A stretch of DNA of 64,000 nt from Solirubrobacter phytolaccae. Its GTDB lineage: Bacteria; Actinomycetota; Thermoleophilia; Solirubrobacterales; Solirubrobacteraceae. This document shows, piece after piece, positions 32,132-41,000 of this stretch; the stretch's first letter is position 1; every line of letters starts with the position of its first letter. The DNA is taken from positions 62,001 through 126,000 of the forward strand of contig NZ_JAPDDP010000003.1 of NCBI RefSeq assembly GCF_027587195.1. Reading direction: 5' to 3'. Position numbers and translations under genes: made by a program. The notes beneath the pieces were generated by a model, which saw only the letters and a list, made by a program, of their open reading frames with translations, was not told where the DNA came from and ran no database searches.

Positions 32132-34545
32132 TGCGGTTCGCGCTGGCCCTCCTGGCAGCGCTCCTCCTCACCCCGGCCGCCGCACAGGCGGCCGAGCCGT
32201 GGCAGGACGCCGGCAAGATCACGGACGGACTCTTCGACGCGCAGACGGAGCTCGTCCTGTCAGGCCCGAAAGAGGCGGCGCGCGACGCCACGCGTGCCCG
32301 CGCCGCCTATGACGGCGCGTTCGCGAGGACGATCGCCGCCGCCGACCCCGAGACCGACGAGGCGATCACCGAGGGCCTGCGGGAAGCCGCGCGCGCCGTC
32401 GAGGAGAACGACCAGACCGCGCTCGCCGGCGCCCGCGGCGCCGTGCGCGCCGGGCTGTTCCGCGGCGCCTACGCCGTGACGACCGAGGCGACCGCGCGCG
32501 GCGACGCGGACACCGCGCGCCGCTGGCTGCTCCTGCGCGAGTACCGGACCGCCACGCGCTTCACGCGCCCAGGCGCGCACGCGACGCTCGCGCTCGACCA
32601 GCTCGAGCGCGGCAAGACCTCCCCGAAGGCCGCGTCCCAGGCGGTCACCAAGGACCTGCTCGACGCCTACCAGGCGCGCCTGCGGGAGCTGCTCGCCGAC
32701 GTCCAGCGCGGGATCGAGCAGGACTTCGCGACGCGCCAGGCCGAGGCGTCCGCGCAGGCCGCGGGCTACTTCGCGATCCTCGCCGACCGCTACACGGCCG
32801 ACCGCGGCGCCGCCGCCACCGAGCAGGCCACCGCCGCCTTCGCGGGCCTCCCGGACACGCTCGCCCAGGCCCAGGCCGCGCTCACCGGCTTCACCGCCGC
32901 CCCGTTCACGCCCGAGGAGGCCGCGCGCCGCGCCCAGCAGCTGCTGCAGTTCCTCGAGCTCGTCCCGGTCGAGTACGGCCGCGGCGTCAAGGACGACAAC
33001 GTCACGCGCGACTTCGAGATCCAGGAGGCCGTCGCCTTCCGCACCGGTGCGGTCGGGGCGTTCGCCGACCTGCGCGACCAGCTCGCCAAGCGCGATCCGC
33101 AACGCACGCAGCTCGCCGCCGACGCCATCACCGAGCTCGGCCGGATGGTCGAGAACGCGAACAAGACCAAGCAGGGCGTCGCGACGCACGAGCAGGTCGA
33201 GCAGGTCGAGCTGCGCGCGGAGAACGCGCTCAAGGCCGCCATGCCGAAGGCGTGGACCGAAGAGACCGACGAGTCCGACTACGACCTGATCGCCCTCACG
33301 CTCGACCGGATGGAGGCCGCCGTCGGCGCCGGCCAGTACCGCCAGGCCGAGCAGGCGCGGCTGGAGGCGTACGCGTTCTTCGAGTTCGGCCCGGAGCGCC
33401 GGCTGCGCTCCTTCGACCCCGGGCTCGCGCTCGACATCGAGGGCCTGATCTGGTTCGGCGCGGGCGGGAAGGACGGGCTCGCGACCCAGATCGCCGACCG
33501 CGCGGGGCGGCGCCAGATCCGCGAGACCCGCCTCGCGCTGGACACCAAGCTCGGCGACGCCGCCGCCACGCTCGGCGACTCCGCCAACAAGGCGACGGTG
33601 GTCACCAACAGCGCGATCATCGTCTTCCGCGAAGGCCTGGAAGGCGTGCTGATCCTCGCCGCGATCACCGCCTCGATGGTCGGGCTGCGACGCCGGCTGC
33701 GACGCCCGGTGTTCATCGGCGCGTTCGCCGGGCTGATCGTCTCGATGATCACCTGGGTCCTGGCGATCACGATCCTGCAGTCGCTCGAGCGCTACGGCGA
33801 GAAGCTCGAGGCGGTGGTCGGGCTCATAGCCATCGGCGTATTGCTGCTGATCACGAACTGGTTCTTCCACAAGGTCTACTGGTCGGAGTGGATCGCCAAG
33901 TTCCACCGCCAGCGCAAGCGCTACGAGAAGCTGGAGCGAACCGGCTTCATCTCCGCGCAGGCGATCGGCCTGTTCGTGCTCGGCCTGACGAGCGTGTACC
34001 GCGAGGGCTTCGAGACGGTGCTCTTCCTGCAGTCGCTGCAGCTCTCAGCGGGCACCGCGACCGTGCTCGAGGGCGCGGGCCTGGGTCTCGCGCTGACGTT
34101 CGCGGTCGGCGCGGTCACGTTCTTCCTCCAGCGCAAGCTCCCCTACAAGAAGATGCTGATCGTCACCGGCGTCTTCATCGGGTTCGTGCTGGTCGTGATG
34201 GTCGGCCAGACCGTGCGCACGATGCAGGGCACGGGCTGGGTGCCGATCACGCCGATCGACATCACCCTCCCCTACTGGCCCGGGCTGTGGCTCGGCGTCT
34301 ACCCGACCGTGGAGACGATCGGCGCGCAGGTCGCCGCCGCCGTGTTCGTGATCGGCTCCTACTACCTCGCGCAGGAGATGAAGGTCAAGCGCCCGCGCCG
34401 CAAGTCAATGCGCAAGCGCGCCGACGCGGCGGGTGCGGTCGAGCGGCCGGCGGTAGCGACGAACGGGCAGGGGCTCGACCGCGGCGAGGCGCAGCCCGAG
34501 CCCGTGCTTCGCGGCGACGCGCCCGATGAGGCCCGCGTCGAGTGA
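32131..34545 (+). CDS. efeU: FTR1-family iron permease with large extracytoplasmic N-terminal domain (EfeU-like)
   Basis: Protein of 804 residues. A signal peptide (MRFALALLAALLLTPAAAQA) precedes about 460 residues of helical, imelysin-like domain. The membrane part begins near residue 490 and carries the two iron-binding RExxE motifs, REGLE (residues ~500-504) and REGFE (~624-628), in about seven transmembrane helices. Plain EfeU proteins are about 280 residues, so this is a fusion of binding domain and permease. No EfeB peroxidase gene is present nearby. The last 141 bases overlap the 3' end of the convergent gene, and the final 60 residues are a charged tail outside the conserved fold. Confidence 0.86.
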   Translation: MRFALALLAALLLTPAAAQAAEPWQDAGKITDGLFDAQTELVLSGPKEAARDATRARAAYDGAFARTIAAADPETDEAITEGLREAARAVEENDQTALAGARGAVRAGLFRGAYAVTTEATARGDADTARRWLLLREYRTATRFTRPGAHATLALDQLERGKTSPKAASQAVTKDLLDAYQARLRELLADVQRGIEQDFATRQAEASAQAAGYFAILADRYTADRGAAATEQATAAFAGLPDTLAQAQAALTGFTAAPFTPEEAARRAQQLLQFLELVPVEYGRGVKDDNVTRDFEIQEAVAFRTGAVGAFADLRDQLAKRDPQRTQLAADAITELGRMVENANKTKQGVATHEQVEQVELRAENALKAAMPKAWTEETDESDYDLIALTLDRMEAAVGAGQYRQAEQARLEAYAFFEFGPERRLRSFDPGLALDIEGLIWFGAGGKDGLATQIADRAGRRQIRETRLALDTKLGDAAATLGDSANKATVVTNSAIIVFREGLEGVLILAAITASMVGLRRRLRRPVFIGAFAGLIVSMITWVLAITILQSLERYGEKLEAVVGLIAIGVLLLITNWFFHKVYWSEWIAKFHRQRKRYEKLERTGFISAQAIGLFVLGLTSVYREGFETVLFLQSLQLSAGTATVLEGAGLGLALTFAVGAVTFFLQRKLPYKKMLIVTGVFIGFVLVVMVGQTVRTMQGTGWVPITPIDITLPYWPGLWLGVYPTVETIGAQVAAAVFVIGSYYLAQEMKVKRPRRKSMRKRADAAGAVERPAVATNGQGLDRGEAQPEPVLRGDAPDEARVE

Positions 34546-35184
34546 GCCGTGGCGCTCGAGCACCAGCTCGGCGCCGTCGAACCCGATGATCGAGGTCGAG
34601 CACGGCCGGTGGTGCGGGTAGCGCCGCCGGTTCGCGCGCTCGTTGCGGTGGCCGATGAAGACGACGTCGTCGCGGTGGCCGAACTCCTTGCGGATCTCGG
34701 CGATCGCGTAGTGCGTCTGATCCTTGTTGGCGTTCGCGGAGGTGATGTAGAGGATGTCCTCGCCGATCAGGTCGAGGACGTTGCCGACGAGCGCGTTCGA
34801 CGGGCAGGCGTCGCCGGGCGTGATCAGCTGCACGGTGCCGTCGACGGTCAGGTGCGCGGGGATGTGCTTCGCCGCGGGGCCGCGGAAGCCGATCGGGCCG
34901 AGCGCGTGCAGGTCGGCCATCGTGCCCATTAGCGCGCTCCACAGGAGCTGGACGGCGTCCCAGTCGAAGACGCGGTTGCCGAGCTCGGGCGTGGTCGTGA
35001 CGCTGCCCACCTGGTCGCGCGGGCGGCCCTTGAGCGCGTTCATCGCGTGCAGCGTCTCCAGGTCGGGCTTGGCCGCGAGCGCGCAGAAGTTCCCGAAGGC
35101 GTAGAAGAGCGCGGCGCCGTCCGCGACGGCCTCGGCCGCCTCCCGCCGGTGGGCCAGGTCTGAGATGTCGAGGATCGGCTGCAT
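34405..35184 (-). CDS. Sua5/YciO/YrdC-family protein
   Basis: Protein of about 259 residues with the YrdC fold that binds tRNA-like ligands or ATP in threonylcarbamoyl-adenylate synthesis: LHAMNALKGRPRDQVGSVTT (substrate lysine/arginine region), LITPGDACPSNALVG, ILYITSANANKDQTHY (the SAN motif) and CSTSIIGFDG. Whether it makes tRNA t6A precursor is uncertain, since this divergent subgroup differs from Sua5/TsaC at the lysine motif. I chose ATG 35184 (MQPILDISD); ATG 35202 is six codons upstream. Both starts lie in the arms of a 13-bp hairpin. The C-terminal tail overlaps the FTR1 gene. Confidence 0.72.
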   Translation of the reverse strand: MQPILDISDLAHRREAAEAVADGAALFYAFGNFCALAAKPDLETLHAMNALKGRPRDQVGSVTTTPELGNRVFDWDAVQLLWSALMGTMADLHALGPIGFRGPAAKHIPAHLTVDGTVQLITPGDACPSNALVGNVLDLIGEDILYITSANANKDQTHYAIAEIRKEFGHRDDVVFIGHRNERANRRRYPHHRPCSTSIIGFDGAELVLERHGSLDAGLIGRVAAKHGLGLRLAAVEPLPVRRYRRPLDRTRRVGALAH

Positions 35185-35207
35185 GTGGGATGTCTCCCAC
35201 ATGCAGC
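35178..35207. terminator. Perfect 13-bp hairpin covering the start of the YrdC-like gene
   Basis: Arms GCTGCATGTGGGA (35178-35190) and TCCCACATGCAGC (35195-35207) with a TGTC loop. It begins 28 bases after the stop of the metallophosphoesterase gene, the usual place of a terminator for that transcript, but each arm also contains one candidate ATG of the YrdC-like gene. It may end the upstream transcript and also hide the start codon in read-through RNA. Confidence 0.6.
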
Positions 35208-35235
35208 TTGGCCTCTTCTTGACTGCTTCTTGGCG

Positions 35236-37701
35236 CTACGGGGTGCTGGTCGCCAAGGTGAACGTCAGCGAGCGCGTGTAGGCGCCGGTGCGCAGCGCGT
35301 CGGTGTCCTTCACGAGCTGCTTGAAGGCGATGTCCACGTCCTCGTTGGTCGTGGGCGCGTTCCAGCTCGTCTTGGCGAGCTCCACCCGCAGCGGCTCCGG
35401 GAGGGAGAAGGCGCCGTTGGCGAGGTGGCCCGGCTCGGAGACGGACAGCGTCGCGTCGGCGGCGGTGGACACGACCGTGGCCTTCGTCTGCGCCGTGTAC
35501 TCCTTCGTGACGCCGGGGGTGAACGCGCCGAACGTCGGCGTGCCGGCGAGCGTGAGCGACAGCGTGGCCGGGACCGTGCCGCCCGCGGTGCTCGGCTTGG
35601 TGTCCGTGGCCGTCGGCTGGACCGGCTTGCCGTCGGCGCGCAGGTGCAGCGTGGCGTTCGGCTTGCCGTCGAGCGCGACCTCGACGCGCGCGCCGTCACC
35701 CAGCGCCGCGTGCTGCAGGTCACTGATCGGGAAGCGGGCCTTGCCGTCGGTGACCGTGGCAGTGCCGAGGTCGAAGCGGTCGCCCGTGTGCGGCTCGACG
35801 ACCTGCGTCGCGGCCGTGGTGGCGGCGCCGGTGACGGCGACCTCGATCGTGCGGCCGGTCAGGGTGGCGGTGGTCGCCTCGCTGGTGACCGGCGTACGCG
35901 CGGCGTTCATGAACTTCGTCGCCGGGAGCGCGTGGTCGACGATGCGGACGTCACCGATCAGGCCGTTGAAGGTCTGCTCGACCACGTTGGCGTAGTCGGT
36001 GGCGCCGAGCATCCAGTACTTGCCGGTGCTGCCGAGGCCGATCGCGGGCGAGAGCGGGTTGCGGCCCATCAGCGCGCCGTCGATGTACAGGTCGGTGTAG
36101 CGACCGTCGTTGACCGCGGCGACGTGCGTCCAGCGCTGCGACGCCATGCCGTGGCCCCAGGCGGTGATGTTGCGGTCGGTGTTCGTCGGCCAGACGGCCC
36201 ACTGCAGCTCCGCGCCGCCGGACAGCGCCAGGGCGATCGCGGACTCGTCCGGATCGTCCTTCGTGCGACCGAGGTCGCGCCCCGTGCCCTGCTGGCCGAG
36301 GATGCCCATCCAGCTGTTGCTGTTGCAGCAGCTCGCGGGGAGCTTGACGAACGCCTCGATCGTGTAGCCGTTCTTGAACTCGTTCGTGTTCAGCGGCGCG
36401 CCGTCGGCCGTGCGCAGGTACGTGCCGCGGCGCTGGCTCTTGTTGGCCGTGAACTTGAGGGAGCGTGCCGACGGCTGGTCGTCACCGTGGTCCTCGTTGA
36501 CGCTGATCTGCGCCTGCTCGCCCGTGGAGCTCGCAAGCGTCGTCGGCGTCAGGTCGTTGCCGTTGCCGGAGAGGTCGTCGAGCTTGGTGACGGTGCCGGT
36601 GCCGGTCGGGCGCCACAGCGCGACCGTGCCGGGGACCTTCAGGGCGTCGGTGGCGACCTCGGCGGGCGCCGGCTTCGGGTCCAGGCGCTGCGCGAGCGCC
36701 TTGAAGTCGAGCGGGATCGAGAAGCGGCTCTGCGGCTCGGTCTTCTCCATCATGAGCCGCTCGTGCAGCGAGCGGTCGGCCTCGTTCTGCGCCAGGATCC
36801 ACGGCGAGAAGGTCTCGACGTCGATCGTGTCGCGGTCCAGGTCGAACTGGTACGTGCGGATCATGCCGGCGCCGCCGTAGTACATGTCCTGGTAGTCGGC
36901 GAGGTTCAGGTACACGTCGTGCCCGAAGTCGTTCTTCTGCGTGACGCGCCCGACCGGCCAGTTGTGCCCCGAGAGGCTGAGCACGATCTGGTCGTTCTTC
37001 CTGATCAGGTTGTTCCACAGCGTGGTGCCGTAGGACGTGAGGGAGGCGTTGCCCTCCGCGTTGCTCGAGAGCGTCTCGTGCGTCGTGACGATCGTCGGGA
37101 CGGTCTTGTTCGCGTCCAGGACCGACTGCGCCCACGCCGTGCCGGCCGTCGAGAGGCGCCAGTCGAGCGCGAGGATCAGCCACTGGCGGCCGCCCGCCGT
37201 GAACTTGTGCGCACTGTTGTACCCGTTGGCCGAGGAGCCGAGATACGTCGGCATGCCCGTGTAGCGCTGCGGGCCGAACGCCTTCGAGAACGGCGTCTCG
37301 CCACGCGTGTCGTTCGTGCCCGAGTTGATGTCGTGGTTGCCGGCGAGGACGCTGTACGGCAGCTTCGCCCGGTCGAGGATCTTGTACGCGTGATCCGCGC
37401 GATCGACCTCGTTCTGCAGGCCATCCTGGGTCACATCGCCCAAGCCCGCCGCGAACGCGATGTTCTCGCGCTCGCGGTTCTCGACCATCCAGTCGAACGC
37501 GGCCGCCACCGGCTCGGTGTCCCCCCGGTCGTCGTCGAACAGGTACTGCGTGTCCGGGACCACCGCGATCGTGAAGCGATGGCTCGTCGGATCGAAGCTC
37601 GGCGCGGAGGCTCCGCCGCCGGTCTGGGCGTTCACAGCCACCGCGACCAGCAGCGTGAGCACGAAGCTCAACGCCGCCGCGGCGCGCACGGGTCGGGTCA
37701 T
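35236..37701 (-). CDS. Secreted metallophosphoesterase with LamG-like domain and shared C-terminal module
   Basis: Exported protein of 821 residues; signal peptide MTRPVRAAAALSFVLTLLVA, start ATG 37701 preceded by AAAGGA. Residues about 30-330 are a calcineurin-like phosphoesterase (IAVVPDTQYLFDD, AAGLGDVTQDG, VLAGNHDINSG, LSLSGHNW). Residues about 350-600 are a concanavalin/LamG domain (ALWRPTGTGTVTKLDDLSGN; YIDGALMGRNPLS). The last ~115 residues (GTVPATLSLTLAGTPTFGAF ... LRTGAYTRSLTFTLATSTP) nearly repeat the end of the S15 peptidase at 49909. The enzyme probably hydrolyses an extracellular phosphodiester. The upstream 50 codons in frame lack support. Confidence 0.85.
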   Translation of the reverse strand: MTRPVRAAAALSFVLTLLVAVAVNAQTGGGASAPSFDPTSHRFTIAVVPDTQYLFDDDRGDTEPVAAAFDWMVENRERENIAFAAGLGDVTQDGLQNEVDRADHAYKILDRAKLPYSVLAGNHDINSGTNDTRGETPFSKAFGPQRYTGMPTYLGSSANGYNSAHKFTAGGRQWLILALDWRLSTAGTAWAQSVLDANKTVPTIVTTHETLSSNAEGNASLTSYGTTLWNNLIRKNDQIVLSLSGHNWPVGRVTQKNDFGHDVYLNLADYQDMYYGGAGMIRTYQFDLDRDTIDVETFSPWILAQNEADRSLHERLMMEKTEPQSRFSIPLDFKALAQRLDPKPAPAEVATDALKVPGTVALWRPTGTGTVTKLDDLSGNGNDLTPTTLASSTGEQAQISVNEDHGDDQPSARSLKFTANKSQRRGTYLRTADGAPLNTNEFKNGYTIEAFVKLPASCCNSNSWMGILGQQGTGRDLGRTKDDPDESAIALALSGGAELQWAVWPTNTDRNITAWGHGMASQRWTHVAAVNDGRYTDLYIDGALMGRNPLSPAIGLGSTGKYWMLGATDYANVVEQTFNGLIGDVRIVDHALPATKFMNAARTPVTSEATTATLTGRTIEVAVTGAATTAATQVVEPHTGDRFDLGTATVTDGKARFPISDLQHAALGDGARVEVALDGKPNATLHLRADGKPVQPTATDTKPSTAGGTVPATLSLTLAGTPTFGAFTPGVTKEYTAQTKATVVSTAADATLSVSEPGHLANGAFSLPEPLRVELAKTSWNAPTTNEDVDIAFKQLVKDTDALRTGAYTRSLTFTLATSTP

Positions 37702-37927
37702 ACGTCGTCCTTTCAAGGTCATTGGCGGGGCGACGCTATGCCCGCTGTGCGCGCGGGTTGTGACGGGTCCGTGTCCGACCCGTGAACGCCTGGTTAGCCG
37801 CGCTGCGGGACCGCCTAGACAAGCGCCGGCCCCGACAACTACGTCTGCCACATGGCCGCCGACCGGACTCGCCGTTCACGGTCGAGGGTGAGCGGCCGCG
37901 AGCACGGCTGACGCCGCGCGACGAAGG

Positions 37928-38010
37928 CCCTGAACGACATGCACTGTTTTCTGTTGGTGGCGGGATTCCCTCTAGGTCCCGCCGATTCGCGGCAGTCTGG
38001 CATTAATGAG
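37928..38010 (-). repeat. Leader copy B: diverged duplicate of the toxin-gene leader
   Basis: 83 bp aligning with 41221-41302 at about 60 matching positions by hand, with one single-base gap. The ends are near-identical (CCCTGAACGACATG and GCAGTCTGGCATT-ATGAG on the plus strand) while the middle differs. Yet both copies form a hairpin at the same place: here GGCGGGA (37959-37965) with TCCCGCC (37977-37983). Confidence 0.7.
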
Positions 38011-38042
38011 CACTTCTAGTGTGCCTTACGTGCCGGGTCGGT

Positions 38043-38072
38043 GGTGGGTGCCCACGGGAGTAGGCACCCACC
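38043..38072. terminator. Terminator-like hairpin after the toxin-like gene
   Basis: Perfect 10-bp stem GGTGGGTGCC / GGCACCCACC with a 10-base loop, nine bases beyond the stop of the minus-strand AHH-domain gene. No T-run follows, as is common for stems in this window. It would separate the gene from the decayed duplicate beyond it. Confidence 0.65.
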
Positions 38073-38080
38073 AGACGCTG

Positions 38081-41000
38081 CTAGTCGACGAACTCGAACT
38101 CGCCGTTCAACAACTCCTGCTTCATGTCTCGCATGATGTTGGCCGCCTCGACCTTGTCACAGCCGGTGCCCACGACCGCCGCCACCAGGCGGACGTTGAC
38201 CGACGTCCAGTAGCGGTTCGTGTGGAGCCCGGGATGGTAGGTACGCCGCTTGTCTCGGTCCGAGAGGAGCGCGTAGCCGCCGCGGGTATCGGCCACGTGG
38301 CGATACCGGTTCCGCAGATACACGCCGTTGACGACGTCATTGGGCTCGATCTCGCACTTCGAAGCGATGATCCGAGCCCAGACCGCTTTGCGATGGTGGG
38401 CGCCGACAATGTGATGGGCCGCGAACCCCTTCCGGACGTTGTTCGTGTCCGCAGGGGCGTCCCCGAGCTCGAGCCGGAGAGCCTTTGACGCGCTACTACG
38501 GACGATGCTGCCGCCAGGCTGCAGCTTCACCCGGTCCTTCCACCACTGCGGCGTGTGCGGCCGGTTGGCCTCGGTGCAGTGGCCGAGCAGCTGGCACACC
38601 TCGATGAGCTCGCAGTTGTGTGCCGGCGGCGGAACCTCGCAATCGTCTACCAGCGGAGTGCTTCCCCGGGAAGCGGACGTGGTGTCTCGGAGCGCGACGA
38701 AGAGGTCGTGTGTCATGGCCTCGAATCCGTCCCCGGTGCCGTCGCCCGTCCAGGTGGACGGGCTGCTGCTGTACCCGGTCTGTTCCTCGACGAACGCTTG
38801 GTCGGCCGGACTCAGCAGGTTCCATATCTGCTCGGCAGCGGACTGGCTGCTCGCGTTGTCGATCGCGTCAGCAACGTCCTCCGCCTCCGAATCCGTGTTC
38901 ACGACGTGATCGGGACCACCGTGGTTCCACGACGTCGGGTAGATCAGCGGCTGCTCGTTGGGTGCGAGCCCGGTCCACAGGTGGCTGTCCGGCCTCCCAT
39001 AGTGCGTGGTACCGAACACATCACGGACGTTCTGGATGTCTTGAGCCGTGTCGATGACGTTGGGGTAGCCACCACCCGAGTTGCCGTGTACGTAGGACGT
39101 GGCGTAGATCCACGGGATGTCCGAGAGGTCGACGTTGGTCCAGATGTACGGGTTGTGGTAACCGGTCGGTCCGGCCAGGGCACGGATGCAGGCCTGCTCC
39201 GCGGGTACGGTCTCGTCGACGGTGCCGGTGGTCGGCAGCTCGGTGTCGCAGGTGATCGACCAGGGGTGGTCGACGGCGTTGCCTGGAGGGCTGCCGTCCG
39301 TGCGCACGATGCCGGGCATGTCGCGAGGGTCCGCATCCTTGATCCAGTCACCGACAACGGGGTAGTCGCCCGGGTTGCCATACGTGAACGAGACGTGGGG
39401 TGCGGTGGCCGGAGTCTCGTGGTCGTTGCGCAGCTTCCACGTTGCGTTGGCCGGGTTGTAGATGCCGATGGTGTCGGTGCCGTTCCCGTCCCAGTCGCCG
39501 GCCAGCGGGATGACGCCGCTGTTGGGATCGCCGAAGTGGACGATGTGGTGGGTCGTACCGCTGAAGTCGTTCGACAGATAGAAGCGCGCCTCCCCGATGC
39601 GATAGACGCCTGGGGTGTCGGTGCCGTTGCCGTCCCAGTCACCGACGATCGGGATGTCTCCGACCCAGAGCCCGTAGACGACAAACCGATTGTGGTTCAC
39701 GTCCCAGTGGTGGTCCTGCAGGTACCAGCCGCGGTAGTGCGTGTCGTGCTGGCGGACCACGCCCTGGGAGTCGTACTTGTCGGCGTTCCAGTCGCCGGCC
39801 ACGGGGTAGTCGACCGAGTTCCACCCGAAGCTGAAGCTGAAGGTGGCGTCCAGCTGGCGGAGCCAGTCGTTCCGCCCCAACCACGAGAGCAGTCCGTTGC
39901 TGCCGCTGCGGACCACCAACGGCGTGTCGACGTCATCGGCATTCCAGTCCCCCGCCCGGAAGACGTCGCTCGGCCAGCCGTATTGCGTCCAGGTGAAGCC
40001 GTACCCCGGTGCCTGGGAGTTCTTCGGATACCACGTCGCGCGCACGGGTCCAGGCGTCGGGGTAGCGGTCGGCGTGGCGATCGGCGTCGCGGTCGGCGTC
40101 GCGGTCGGCGTCGCGGTCGGCGTGGATGTCACGGTCGGAGTCGGAGTCGGCGTCGGGTTCGGGTTCACCGGCGGGTTCGTCGCGTTTGCGGCCACCGTCA
40201 CCGTGATCGGATCCGGCCATTCAGCAACCTCGACTTCGATGACCCCGTGAGTCCCTAGGAAGTGCAGGTTGCAGTCGTCGATCCACGGCTCGAGCGTCTC
40301 GTCGAGGCACCAGTTCCCAGCGTTGGGGTCTTCAGTGAGGTTGCCGGACGTGATCGTCACGCCCTCGATCGATACCGAGGTGGTGCCCGTGTTCGTCAGC
40401 GTGAGCGTCGAGGCGTCCCACCAAGCCTGCAGCTTCGGCTTGGCGGCGGCGTTGGTGGGCACCGTCACGAGGATCGGCTCCGGCCACTCGTACACGTCCA
40501 CCTCGAGGGTCCCGAAGCCACCCGTGATGCTCGTGTAGCACGTGCTGCTCGACGGAGTGAGGACCTGCCAGCGGCAACCATTGCCCGCGCCCTCGCCGAG
40601 GGGTCCGGACGTGATCCGGATGTCATTGATCGACAGCGTCATGTCGCTGTTGTTGCTCAGCGCGAGGACGCCGTCGTCCCAGAAGGCTCCGATCTCAGGG
40701 GCCGCCGGGGTCGGAGTCGCCGTCGGCGTGGACGTCGGAGTCGCCGTGGGCGTGGACGTCGGAGTCGGCGTCGACGTCGGCGTGGGAGTCGGCGTCGGCG
40801 TGGGAGTCGGCGTGGGCGTGGGAGTCGGCGTGGGAGTCGGTGTCGGTGTCGGCGTCGGGCCGGGATTGGTCGGCGGGGAGGTGTCGGACCCGACGACGAC
40901 CTCGATTGGGAACGGATGCTGGAACGTGTCGACCTCGAGCGTTCCGTAAGAGCCGAAGAAGTGCAGATCGCACGCCGGCCCCCAGGGCTCGAGCGTCTCG

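Larger units (their letters stand above)
37702..38080. other. 379-bp intergenic region with a decayed paralogue start
   Basis: No complete gene is visible. From the right: a terminator hairpin (38043-38072), then a second copy (37928-38010) of the leader found before the toxin-like gene. The leader still ends in ATG-TCG-TTC-AGG-G, opening a minus-strand frame (37840-37941) of only 33 codons (MSFRAFVARRQP...) that stops in a TAG. The left part, 37702-37840, is the upstream region of the metallophosphoesterase gene, with its RBS but no obvious operator. The picture is of a lost paralogue of the neighbouring toxin-like gene. Confidence 0.6.

Noticed and set aside
37702-37851. A 50-residue N-terminal extension of the metallophosphoesterase
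   Set aside because: It would precede a good signal peptide and RBS and has no conserved look; ATG 37701 explains the sequence better.
37840-37941. 33-codon frame as an immunity gene for the AHH protein
   Set aside because: Its first codons copy the start of the toxin-like gene itself, so it is a truncated duplicate. It has no fold-sized length and no RBS like copy A.
40700-40870. CRISPR-like or tandem repeat array (repeated GTCGGCGTGGGAGTCGG)
   Set aside because: These are codons of the Pro-Thr linker in the toxin-like gene; units are short, irregular and without spacers. The Gly-rich repeat at about 44330-44420 is likewise coding.
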